Shown here piece by piece: positions 6,134 through 12,797 of a stretch of 12,797 nucleotides of DNA; position 1 is the stretch's first letter, and the number at the start of each line of letters is the position of its first letter. Source of the DNA: Candidatus Colimorpha enterica (lineage in GTDB: Bacteria > Bacillota > Clostridia > Oscillospirales > CAG-272); contig FR891176.1 of assembly GCA_000433515.1 (NCBI GenBank), positions 5,137 to 17,933 on the forward strand. The letters are read 5' to 3'. The translations under genes were made by a program, and so were the position numbers. A model generated the notes under the pieces. That model did not search any database. It had not been told where the DNA came from and was given only the letters and a program-made list of their open reading frames with translations.

Positions 6134-7005
6134 TGTGTGCCGTCACCGTCCTTTTTTTGTTCTATGCAGAGTCCGTCGGTGACATTTCCGACCGGAAAGC
6201 CTTTTTTGTAGATGTCTCTGTAGGACTGTGCCGGAGCGTTTTCGCCGAGCAGAAGCCTTTTCCGGTATTCTCTCGGAGAGACGCCGGTGTATTTGCCGAA
6301 GGTTTTTGTGAACCACAGCTCGTCTCTGTATCCGACAGCGGCGGCGATCTCCTTTATCAGCATATCCGGCGATTCCTTCATCAGGGAAATTGCGTGGTTC
6401 ATTTTTGCCCGACGCTGGAATTCGGCAGGAGTGCAGCCGTAGACGGCGGCGAATTCACTGCGGAGCTTTTTCTCGGGGACATTCAGCTTTTCCGCAATTT
6501 CTCCGGGAGTCAGGGACTGGTCGATGTGGGAGCGGATATAGACGGCGCAGGCACTGACCGTGCTGCCGTCGGGGGTTGTGTCGGCATATTCCGAGAGCCT
6601 TATCACAAGAAGCCCCGCAAGCGCGTGCAGCTTTGCGTCCCTCACGGCAGGGTCACCGTAGAAAGCCTCCGGGATCGCCTCGGCAAGCTGCTTTATCCCT
6701 CTGTGCTCGCCGCAGTGGATGATTTCCGGTATCGCTACCGTCAGCTCCGGAAGAGCCGGTGTTTCCGCGTCGGGAGACAGGAATACCGAAACGGTTTCGC
6801 CTGTCCCGGTGACGCTTCCGGAACGAAGAGCGACAGTGAGAACGTCGTTCTCGCCGAGGCTGATCCTTCTTCCGCCGCATATAATTTCCGCGCCGTCGCC
6901 GGTACAGAGTATCACGGCGATACAGGGGCAGTGTATCTCCTCCGAAACCGTTCTGGCGGAGGTAAACAGGACGTTCCTTTTCTGAGAAGGGTCGAGGTGA
7001 AGCAT
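6130..7005 (-). CDS. AraC-family transcriptional regulator (upstream paralogue, degenerate sensor domain)
   Basis: 291 residues, starting at the ATG at 7005-7003, with Shine-Dalgarno AGGAG (7017-7013) 7 bases upstream. The DNA-binding domain includes VPEKKLRSEF (176-185), IKEIAAAVGYRDELWFTKTF (217-236) and SPREYR (243-248). It is clearly a duplicate of the downstream regulator: both begin with an H-x-D-P segment, and both share VPEKKLRS, YGCTP and AKM blocks. Two differences stand out. The N-terminal domain keeps the GENDVL turn but has lost the glycine- and histidine-rich cupin features. A tail of about 43 residues follows the DNA-binding domain, which in most members is the C-terminus. This copy may have changed or lost its ligand, or may act with its partner. 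It is first in a two-gene operon read from the promoter at 7065-7093. Confidence 0.92.
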   Translation of the reverse strand: MLHLDPSQKRNVLFTSARTVSEEIHCPCIAVILCTGDGAEIICGGRRISLGENDVLTVALRSGSVTGTGETVSVFLSPDAETPALPELTVAIPEIIHCGEHRGIKQLAEAIPEAFYGDPAVRDAKLHALAGLLVIRLSEYADTTPDGSTVSACAVYIRSHIDQSLTPGEIAEKLNVPEKKLRSEFAAVYGCTPAEFQRRAKMNHAISLMKESPDMLIKEIAAAVGYRDELWFTKTFGKYTGVSPREYRKRLLLGENAPAQSYRDIYKKGFPVGNVTDGLCIEQKKDGDGTQ

Positions 7006-7064
7006 TTTTCCGCTCCTTTCCGGGGTATGCCGTATTTGCGGAATACCGAAATGACTCTGACCAT

Positions 7065-7093
7065 ATTATACAGGTATTTAACCATAATGTCTA
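7065..7093 (-). promoter_or_regulatory. Sigma-A promoter of the AraC regulator pair
   Basis: On the - strand, TAGACA (7093-7088, five of six consensus bases) stands 17 bases before a perfect TATAAT (7070-7065). Transcription would start near 7058, about 50 bases before the ATG at 7005. The -35 box directly abuts the -35 box of the divergent promoter. Confidence 0.85.
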
Positions 7094-7122
7094 TGTACAC
7101 GGTGTAAATTTCTTGTTATAAT
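7094..7122 (+). promoter_or_regulatory. Sigma-A promoter (extended -10) of the lipoprotein/binding-protein cluster
   Basis: TGTACA (7094-7099, four of six consensus bases) and a perfect TATAAT (7117-7122) are spaced by 17 bases. TG at 7114-7115 gives the extended -10 form TGnTATAAT. Transcription would begin near 7129, leaving a leader of about 100 bases before the ATG at 7228. The poorer -35 box suits an activator-dependent promoter. Confidence 0.8.
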
Positions 7123-7159
7123 TAACTTGTAAATGCGGTACAACGACAAAATACTTGTC

Positions 7160-7194
7160 CGTTTTCGCCATTCTTCCGGGAACGGCGCAAAACG
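7160..7194 (+). promoter_or_regulatory. Stem-loop in the leader of the propeller lipoprotein gene
   Basis: CGTTTT (7160-7165) pairs with AAAACG (7189-7194), and CGCC (7166-7169) pairs with GGCG (7184-7187). One C (7188) bulges out. The result is a 10-bp stem with a small apical loop that can itself pair TTC with GAA. No T-run follows, so it is not a terminator. It lies entirely within the predicted leader, 33 bases before the start codon, and could protect the transcript or bind a regulator. Confidence 0.4.
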
Positions 7195-7227
7195 CAACGA
7201 GCAGAAAATACAGGTTTGGGAGATGTA

Positions 7228-9726
7228 ATGATGAAATCAGCCGGGAGATTTGCGGCGGTGCTTCTTGCACTTTTGCCGCTGCTTGCATCCTGCGGCGGCG
7301 GGGGAAAACCGGAGCCTCCGGACAGCGGGACACATCCTGAGACAACCGAGGGTATAGTTATTGCCGGTGAGGGCGACGTGCTTTTCACGGTGGTAAGACC
7401 GATGAACGCGAATGAGGACGAGAAAAAGGGTGCCGAGGCTGTTGCGGCGGTGCTCGGGCAGTTCGCCGGAGTCACCGTAAGGGTCAGCGACGACTATCTT
7501 CTTCACGGAGAGGAGCCGGAAGCGAACGAAATACTTATCGGTGCGACAAACCGTAGGGAGACTGCCGATGTCATGGCGGAGCTTCCGGAAAACGGCTATG
7601 CGGTGACGGTCAGGAACGGAAAGACCGTTATCTGCGGCAGGAGTGCCAATCTTGTCGGTCTGGCGGCGGACTACTTTATTGATACAGTTCTGGGATACGA
7701 CACGGTTTCGGGGGGATTCAGAGTGAAGACGGAAAAGCTGACGGTGCCGAAGGGGCTGAATTATATTTCGGAGTGGTCATCCCCGCTTACCGGGTATACG
7801 ATCGTATATCCCTATAAAAAGTACAACGGCAGGGAATTCGTCGCGGCGAAGCTGCTGCGCGACAGGATCGAGCAGACGACGGGGCTCAGGCTGACGGTGA
7901 CGGACGATTATGAGGAGAATGAAAAGGAGATCCTGATCGGAAGGACAAGGCGTGCGGAGTCCGGGCAGGTTTATTCGGGTCTTTCCTCCGGCGGAGGGTA
8001 CGGACGGATCGGCAGCAGGATCGTGATATTCGGTGCGACCGACTATACGGTCGATGCGGCGTGCGATTATTTTGTAAACACCGTTCTCGGCTACGACAGT
8101 GTGACGGGGCAGAGAAGCGGCAAGCCGGACTTTTCGCCGGTTGAGAGTGAGAAGATAAGCTATATTGACGGCGGTGAAAAGACGGCTGAGCGGCTGTACA
8201 ACAATATCGTTATTGACGGGACGTGGCCGCCGAGAGACGTTGATCTTGCGGACAGCTCGGTCATTGACATTCCGTATCTCAGACCGGAAAAGGACGGCGG
8301 AACGCATCCCGGCACGGTTGACATCAGCGTCGGGAGACAGCTTTTTGTTGACAGCTTTCTTGTCGGGAAAACAAACCTCAAGACCACATATCATCAGGCG
8401 GTGCCGGACAAAAATCCGCTGATAACCGCGGAAGACGGACTGCTCTGTCTGTCGCACGGAGGTATGGCTTACGACGAAAAAGCCGGGGTCGTGCGGATGT
8501 GGTTCCTGATGTTCGGGAAAACGCGGTTTCTGCGGTGCATGGAAAGCCGGGACGGGATTACATGGGTGAAAGCCGGAGATTCAGAGGCGCTTGACAGTGA
8601 CGCAAGCTATGTGACTGTCATCGAAAACCCGAAGCCTTCGCCTGACGGGAGCGACAGGTATGTCATGCTTGTCCGCCGGAGCGACAATTCCTTCGGGTGG
8701 GAGAAGCACTATGAGACGGCGAGATATGCCTCTCAGCTGTACTGCTCCTCCGACGGGATGAAATGGAAGTATGTTTCCGAGGCCGGACTGTGCGGCGACG
8801 CAACGACACTTTCCTACAACAGGTTCCGGAACAAATGGGTGTTCTGTCTGCGTGATTATTCGCACTTTTCAAAAAATGTGAAGCGTGCGGTGCGGTATTA
8901 CGAGTGTTCCGATATCCTGAAGAACGGAAAATTCGGGATGTGGCAGGCGGTTGAATGGCAGAGAACCGACAATCTCGACAAACCCGACCCCGCGATCGGG
9001 TGTGAGCCGGAGTTTTACAATCTCTGCACGGTTTCATATGAAAGCATTCAGCTCGGCGCATTCCAGTACTGGCTGGGACCGACGAACGAGGAGATAAACA
9101 AGACCGGGCTGCCGAAGATAACGGACATTCAGCTCGGGTATTCCCGCGACGGGTTCCATTTCTCGCGTCCCGAAAGGGAGGTGCCGGCGATTGCCTGCTC
9201 GCGAAAAGAAGGAACATGGGATTACGGCTATCTGCACAGTGTTTCGTCGCTTCTTCTGACGACCGACGACGAGCTGTGGTTCTATTATTCAGGCTACCGC
9301 GGCGGGGAAAAGCAGGATTACGCGCCGGCACCGGAGTATTCCTTCCCGTCGATAGGCAGGGCGGTCATGAGGCGCGACGGTTTTGCATCGCTTGACGGAA
9401 GCGGTGAGGTGACGACCTGCAGGCTCACGGTGAAGGGCGGAAAATATCTGTTTATCAACGCGAAGGCCGATTCGCTGAAAGCTGAGCTTATCGGCAGTGA
9501 CGGAAAGGTGATCCCCGGTTATTCCGCCGACGACTGTGTTCCTTTTTCGGGGGATTCCTGCAGGGCTATGCTGAAATGGAAGGGCGGGGATGATCTTTCC
9601 TTCCTTGACGGGAGCGAATTCAGCATACGTTTCATAACCGGGAATGCGGAGTTCTACTCCTTCTGGCTCTCGTCCGGCACCGACGGCGATTCGGGCGGAT
9701 ATTACGGTGCAGGGCTTATCGGGTGA
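7228..9726 (+). CDS. Lipoprotein with duplicated alpha/beta domain, GH32/GH43-like five-bladed propeller and C-terminal beta-sandwich
   Basis: 832 residues. The ATG at 7228 (or the next codon, 7231) follows GGGAG (7218-7222). An in-frame TTG at 7216 precedes the Shine-Dalgarno and is rejected. The signal peptide ends in lipobox LASC, lipid anchor C22. Residues ~46-165 and ~188-310 are two copies of one domain, each with an EILIG motif and a closing segment ending VLGYD, similar to small alpha/beta domains that precede catalytic domains of some glycosidases. Residues ~365-711 start with RQLFVDSFLV and carry blade motifs SRDGITW (440-446), SSDGMKW (507-513) and SRDGFHF (639-645) plus ELWFYYSGYRG, typical of an uncharacterised GH32/GH43-like propeller family. 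From ~712 on (RRDGFASL...) is the small beta domain usual for that family. It probably binds or cleaves glycans at the cell surface; activity is unproven. Confidence 0.75.
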   Translation: MMKSAGRFAAVLLALLPLLASCGGGGKPEPPDSGTHPETTEGIVIAGEGDVLFTVVRPMNANEDEKKGAEAVAAVLGQFAGVTVRVSDDYLLHGEEPEANEILIGATNRRETADVMAELPENGYAVTVRNGKTVICGRSANLVGLAADYFIDTVLGYDTVSGGFRVKTEKLTVPKGLNYISEWSSPLTGYTIVYPYKKYNGREFVAAKLLRDRIEQTTGLRLTVTDDYEENEKEILIGRTRRAESGQVYSGLSSGGGYGRIGSRIVIFGATDYTVDAACDYFVNTVLGYDSVTGQRSGKPDFSPVESEKISYIDGGEKTAERLYNNIVIDGTWPPRDVDLADSSVIDIPYLRPEKDGGTHPGTVDISVGRQLFVDSFLVGKTNLKTTYHQAVPDKNPLITAEDGLLCLSHGGMAYDEKAGVVRMWFLMFGKTRFLRCMESRDGITWVKAGDSEALDSDASYVTVIENPKPSPDGSDRYVMLVRRSDNSFGWEKHYETARYASQLYCSSDGMKWKYVSEAGLCGDATTLSYNRFRNKWVFCLRDYSHFSKNVKRAVRYYECSDILKNGKFGMWQAVEWQRTDNLDKPDPAIGCEPEFYNLCTVSYESIQLGAFQYWLGPTNEEINKTGLPKITDIQLGYSRDGFHFSRPEREVPAIACSRKEGTWDYGYLHSVSSLLLTTDDELWFYYSGYRGGEKQDYAPAPEYSFPSIGRAVMRRDGFASLDGSGEVTTCRLTVKGGKYLFINAKADSLKAELIGSDGKVIPGYSADDCVPFSGDSCRAMLKWKGGDDLSFLDGSEFSIRFITGNAEFYSFWLSSGTDGDSGGYYGAGLIG

Positions 9727-9875
9727 TGCTCCCGCCGGCACCTTCCTGCGGCGCAGAAAAGCCTTTTGAAGCGGTCTTTCCTGTGCCCTCGAAAAAACTC
9801 TGTAACTCTGAAAAAAACAGCCGGGATCAGGGGTTCCGGTGACTGAATCAATAATTTAAGGAAAGGAATCAGAAA
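9727..9875 (+). promoter_or_regulatory. Intergenic spacer with a hairpin and two A-tracts
   Basis: No convincing terminator or promoter is seen here, so the flanking genes are probably co-transcribed. The spacer holds a repeated AACTCTG (9796-9802 and 9804-9810) associated with A-tracts at 9792-9797 and 9811-9817, about two helical turns apart. It also holds a hairpin, CCGGGA (9821-9826) pairing with TTCCGG (9834-9839) including one G-U pair, 36 bases before the next start codon. Either could mark an RNA-processing or stability site between unequally expressed genes. Confidence 0.35.
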
Positions 9876-11363
9876 ATGAAAAAGAAAATTGCAGCTCTTC
9901 TTGCCATGCTGATGATGGCGGCGGCAGCGGTATCGTGCGCCGGCGGCGGAGGAAAACCGTCGGGCGGTACGGGAAAGGAGCCCGGATCGTCGGGCGGCGG
10001 AACCGGAAGCAGCGGGGAGTCCACATCCTCAATTGACGTACTTGAGCCGGGCGACTACAATAACGCGGATTTCACGGTCATGTACCGCGACATAAACGGC
10101 TCCAAGGGCTGGGGCGAATGGGGCGTTTATACCGAATCCGATGACGGCACGGTCATAGCCTCGGCGGTTTACAGAAGAAACGCAGAGCTTGAAGATACCT
10201 GGAAGATAAAGCTGAAATACAACCATGTCAACGACACGGGTGTCTGGAAGACGGATTTCTACAATCAGATGAATGACTCGTATCTGTCGGGCGACACGAT
10301 CTGCGATCTTTGCATCCCCGGAGTAATGGATGCCAGCAGTCTTGTTTATTTCGGCTTTTTCACCGACCTGAACACGCTTGACGAGATCAATTTCGACAGA
10401 AGCTGGTGGCGTTCGAACATCAATGCAAGCCTTACGCTTGCCGGGAAGCAGTATATGGCTATCCACGATCTGCTGCTCAACGATGTGCGTGACACCTTTG
10501 CCATCTACTTCAACAAGGAGGTCATGGACAACAACGAAATCGCATATCCCTATGACCTTGTTTATGACGGCAAGTGGACGCTTGACGTTTTCGGCAAGAT
10601 GATAATGGGCTTCGGGGGAGAGATTGACGGCGACAACGAGGCCACCATTGCCGACCGCTTCGGTCTTATCACCTCGATAAACGACGTGTTCTTTGTCGGC
10701 TCCGGGATCGTCGGTGCATCGCTTGATCCCGAAACGGGGCTTCCGGTGATCACGCAGTTCTCGGAAAAGATTGCCGGCATTTACGACTGGCTCAACAAGC
10801 TGCAGACGACAAATCCCTACGACGTGTGGAACTACATGGCGCGCGGGGACGGGCATATGCAGGAGCTTTTCGACAAAAAATCGCTGTTCCTCAACCGTTC
10901 CGTGAATATGCTCCAGTTCTTCACTTCGACCTACGAATCCCCGATAGGCGTGCTTCCCGTGCCGAAATACGATGAGGCTCAGAGGCATTACATCTCCCGC
11001 GCCGGCTGGAACGGCACGACCGTTCTTACGATTCCCGAAAACGCAAAGAACAAGAAAATGTCCGCCGACATTATCGAGGCATACGGAATGCTGTCACAGA
11101 AGTATCTCCGCCCCGCATTCTATGAGAAGATGCTCGGTGCAAGATACATAGACGACCTTGTAAACGACAGAAAAATGCTTGATCTTGTCATTGCCGGAGA
11201 GGTTATGGACATCGACACGGTTTATCAGTTCGGCGGACCGCTTCTCATGAAGTTTGCGCATAACGCATACACGGGAGGCACGGCGGCAAGCTCCTACGAG
11301 ACGTACAGAAGCAAGGCTCAGGCGGAGCTTGACAAAATGCTTGCGAATCTGAAAAAACAATAA
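9876..11363 (+). CDS. Extracellular solute-binding lipoprotein (ABC sugar importer type)
   Basis: 495 residues. The ATG at 9876 follows AGGAAAGGAA (9859-9868) with a 7-base spacer. The signal peptide MKKKIAALLAMLMMAAAAVS precedes the lipid-anchor C21. A flexible Gly/Ser/Thr-rich linker spans about 22-53, then a globular binding domain begins near YNNADFTVMYRD. Later segments (YFNKEVMDNNEIAYPYDL; GRKxxL-style lobes around YESPIGVLPVPKYDEA; AGWNGTTVLTIPENAKNKK) match family 1 extracellular solute-binding proteins. In those proteins, two lobes close on an oligosaccharide and deliver it to a membrane permease. No permease is present in the window. Its position between a propeller-type lipoprotein and a lectin-like secreted protein suggests a glycan ligand. 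It shares little visible sequence with the binding protein at 3379 beyond the general family. Confidence 0.85.
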   Translation: MKKKIAALLAMLMMAAAAVSCAGGGGKPSGGTGKEPGSSGGGTGSSGESTSSIDVLEPGDYNNADFTVMYRDINGSKGWGEWGVYTESDDGTVIASAVYRRNAELEDTWKIKLKYNHVNDTGVWKTDFYNQMNDSYLSGDTICDLCIPGVMDASSLVYFGFFTDLNTLDEINFDRSWWRSNINASLTLAGKQYMAIHDLLLNDVRDTFAIYFNKEVMDNNEIAYPYDLVYDGKWTLDVFGKMIMGFGGEIDGDNEATIADRFGLITSINDVFFVGSGIVGASLDPETGLPVITQFSEKIAGIYDWLNKLQTTNPYDVWNYMARGDGHMQELFDKKSLFLNRSVNMLQFFTSTYESPIGVLPVPKYDEAQRHYISRAGWNGTTVLTIPENAKNKKMSADIIEAYGMLSQKYLRPAFYEKMLGARYIDDLVNDRKMLDLVIAGEVMDIDTVYQFGGPLLMKFAHNAYTGGTAASSYETYRSKAQAELDKMLANLKKQ

Positions 11364-11403
11364 AACGGTCATACACGGAAAACCAGAAAGGAGAAAGGAA
11401 AAA

Positions 11404-12797
11404 ATGAACGGCAGGAAGATATTATCGGCTTTCCTGACATTTTCGGTCGCGGTTTCTTCCCTTGTGCTTATGTCAGCCCCGGTCGGCGCAAGCTACGATG
11501 ACGGCGAGCTTATCTATTCCGAAAATTTCGACGGAAAGAGAACAGAGGACATTGACTACGGCAGACAGTGGTATACGGGAGAGGAGAACTTCATCGGATA
11601 TGAAGTGTCGGAGAACTCTCTCCATGTCACAGCGACAAAGGAAAACGCCCGCATCAGTTATCTTGAGATAGTGCCTGCGGGAGTGTTTGCCGGTCAGACG
11701 AAGTATACCGTCACGCTTGACATCATGCCTATCGGTCTCGGCTCCGCCCCGAAGAGCTTTGCAATGGGCGTTGCGATACACTCGGCATTTCCGGCAGATG
11801 CGTCAAAGACAAACGATTACGATTCGTACATTTTCCGGGACTATAACGCAGACGGCAGGCTGACCTTCTCGCGCTATCTCCGGAAGGACGGGAAAGCCGT
11901 TGCGGGAACCGCGAAGGACATCACCGCAAGAGGTGCGGCGGGAGAATACGGAAGCTGGTACAGGATTAAGCTTGAGATCGACGGGAAGAACGTCAGCGCG
12001 TACTTCAACGGAAGTGAAACGCCGGTCTCGTTTGACAACTCGTATGACAACAAAAGCCCGCTCTGCCTTGTTTCGCTCGGGTCTGCGGAATACCGCGTGG
12101 ACAATATCGAGGTCAGAGCCGGCATAGGAGCCGAGCCGATCGCTCCGGTCACACCCGGGGTATATGCCGACGGAGACATCATATATGAGGAAAAATTCGA
12201 CGGAAAGACCGCAGGGGACATAAAATACAGCAGAAAGTGGTATACGGGCGCTTCAAACCGCCTTTCCTACGACGTTACCGACGGTATTCTTACCGTTAAG
12301 AGTGACACCGATAAAACCGGTGACATCAGCTATCTTGAGATCGTCCCTGCGGAGCTTCTGGGCGACAGGACGGCATACACCGTTACGATGGATATAAGGC
12401 CGGTCGGTCTCGGGGCTGTACCGAAGAGCTACGGCTGCGGAATTGCCCTTCACTCGGCGTTCCCCGGAGACAGAAACCTCACGAACACCTACGATTCCTT
12501 TATTTTCCGAGACTATAACGGCGACGGGAATCTGACCTTTTCACGCTACAAGCGGAACGAGGGCAAGAATGCCGGTATGAAGGACATCACGGAAAAGGGT
12601 AAAGCCGGCGGTTACGGAGAATGGTATTCCGTCAGGCTTGAGGTCAACGGCAAAACCGTTACGGCTTACTTCAACGGAAGCGAAACTCCCGTTGTAATAA
12701 GCGATTCCTACGAAAACAAAAGCCCGGTCTGCCTCGTTTCGGTCGGGGCATCGGAGTTCTCGGTTGACAATATCAGAATTTGGGCGGGTGTCGGTGT
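11404..12797 (+). CDS. Large secreted protein of tandem lectin/glucanase-like repeats (partial, runs off the end)
   Basis: 464 codons are open to the window edge with no stop. The ATG at 11404 follows AAAGGAG and AAAGG (11387-11398), 40 bases after the binding-protein stop, so the genes are surely co-transcribed. MNGRKILSAFLTFSVAVSSL and following residues form a signal peptide with a likely cleavage near PVGA-S (about 29-30). There is no lipobox, so the protein is released or wall-associated. Two repeats of about 223 residues follow (31-253 and 254 on). Each has the same order: ENFDG or EKFDG, QWYTG or KWYTG, SYLEIVPA, YTVTLDI or YTVTMDI, FRDYNxDGxLTFSRY, a WYxxxLE-type strand, AYFNGSETPV and VDNI. 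The pattern suggests concanavalin/LamG or DUF1080-like jelly-roll folds. The D-x-N-x-D-G run resembles calcium loops. Carbohydrate binding is likely; catalysis is unproven. Confidence 0.85.
   Translation, partial: MNGRKILSAFLTFSVAVSSLVLMSAPVGASYDDGELIYSENFDGKRTEDIDYGRQWYTGEENFIGYEVSENSLHVTATKENARISYLEIVPAGVFAGQTKYTVTLDIMPIGLGSAPKSFAMGVAIHSAFPADASKTNDYDSYIFRDYNADGRLTFSRYLRKDGKAVAGTAKDITARGAAGEYGSWYRIKLEIDGKNVSAYFNGSETPVSFDNSYDNKSPLCLVSLGSAEYRVDNIEVRAGIGAEPIAPVTPGVYADGDIIYEEKFDGKTAGDIKYSRKWYTGASNRLSYDVTDGILTVKSDTDKTGDISYLEIVPAELLGDRTAYTVTMDIRPVGLGAVPKSYGCGIALHSAFPGDRNLTNTYDSFIFRDYNGDGNLTFSRYKRNEGKNAGMKDITEKGKAGGYGEWYSVRLEVNGKTVTAYFNGSETPVVISDSYENKSPVCLVSVGASEFSVDNIRIWAGVG
11494..12162 (+). repeat. 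Tandem coding repeat, unit 1 (669 bases, 223 codons)
   Basis: This is the first unit of an in-frame tandem duplication. It encodes YDDGELIYSENFDG near its start and VDNIEVRAGIG near its end, with a short Pro-rich linker (EPIAPVTPG). Several short blocks are near-identical at the nucleotide level in unit 2, for example TGGTATACGGG, TACTTCAACGGAAG and AACAAAAGCCCG. Confidence 0.85.
12163..12797 (+). repeat. Tandem coding repeat, unit 2 (cut by the window edge)
   Basis: The second unit begins YADGDIIYEEKFDG and is colinear with unit 1 up to VDNIRIWAGVGV at the last base. By comparison with unit 1, only a linker of about ten residues is missing. A third unit or a different C-terminal module would therefore start almost immediately beyond the window. 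Confidence 0.85.

Noticed and set aside
6106..7107. A 333-codon open frame on the + strand
   Set aside because: It is antisense to the first AraC regulator, whose helix-turn-helix motifs, Shine-Dalgarno and promoter are all clear on the - strand.
9757..9778. Imperfect hairpin after the propeller lipoprotein (GAAAAGCC with GGTCTTTC) as a terminator
   Set aside because: It has mismatches in a short stem and no T-run, so read-through into the next gene is more likely.
10029..10988. A 319-codon open frame on the - strand
   Set aside because: It is antisense to the second solute-binding lipoprotein gene, with no start signals or family motif.

Overview
The window looks like chromosomal DNA of an uncultured gut- or rumen-type member of the Clostridia (Bacillota). 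The evidence is the gene order (tail of a dGTPase-type gene, then dnaG, then rpoD), a short RpoD of the SigA type, clear -35/-10 promoters, Gram-positive style lipoproteins, and a hairpin-rich intergenic repeat of a style I associate with Oscillospirales-like genomes. By eye the base composition is moderate (about half G+C; not computed). The genus cannot be named from this sequence alone.

Region 1 (1-3121) is housekeeping. It holds the last 18 codons of a dGTP triphosphohydrolase-like HD-family gene, DNA primase (dnaG) and the primary sigma factor (rpoD), all on the + strand. A 213-base gap between dnaG and rpoD holds a chain of five near-perfect hairpins and then an unusual ribosome-binding region for rpoD.

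Region 2 (3122-5316) is a single-gene unit. It has a textbook sigma-A promoter, an orphan solute-binding lipoprotein with a charged helical insertion, and a strong terminator. Upstream of the promoter lie repeated TTGTG half-sites, two of them in dyads, which may be an operator cluster.

Region 3 (5317-12797) looks like a carbohydrate-sensing and -capture locus. Two paralogous AraC-family regulators overlap by 4 bases on the - strand. They are transcribed divergently from a + strand series of three exported proteins: an 832-residue lipoprotein with a five-bladed-propeller glycosidase-like core, a second solute-binding lipoprotein, and a large secreted protein built from tandem ~223-residue lectin/glucanase-like repeats that runs off the window. 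The two divergent promoters have directly abutting -35 boxes, so the regulators and the export cluster are probably controlled together. No ABC permease or ATPase gene is in the window, so the two binding proteins lack visible transport partners.

Every intergenic gap is shorter than 300 bases, and each is described. I saw no tRNA, rRNA, CRISPR array, transposase or prophage gene.
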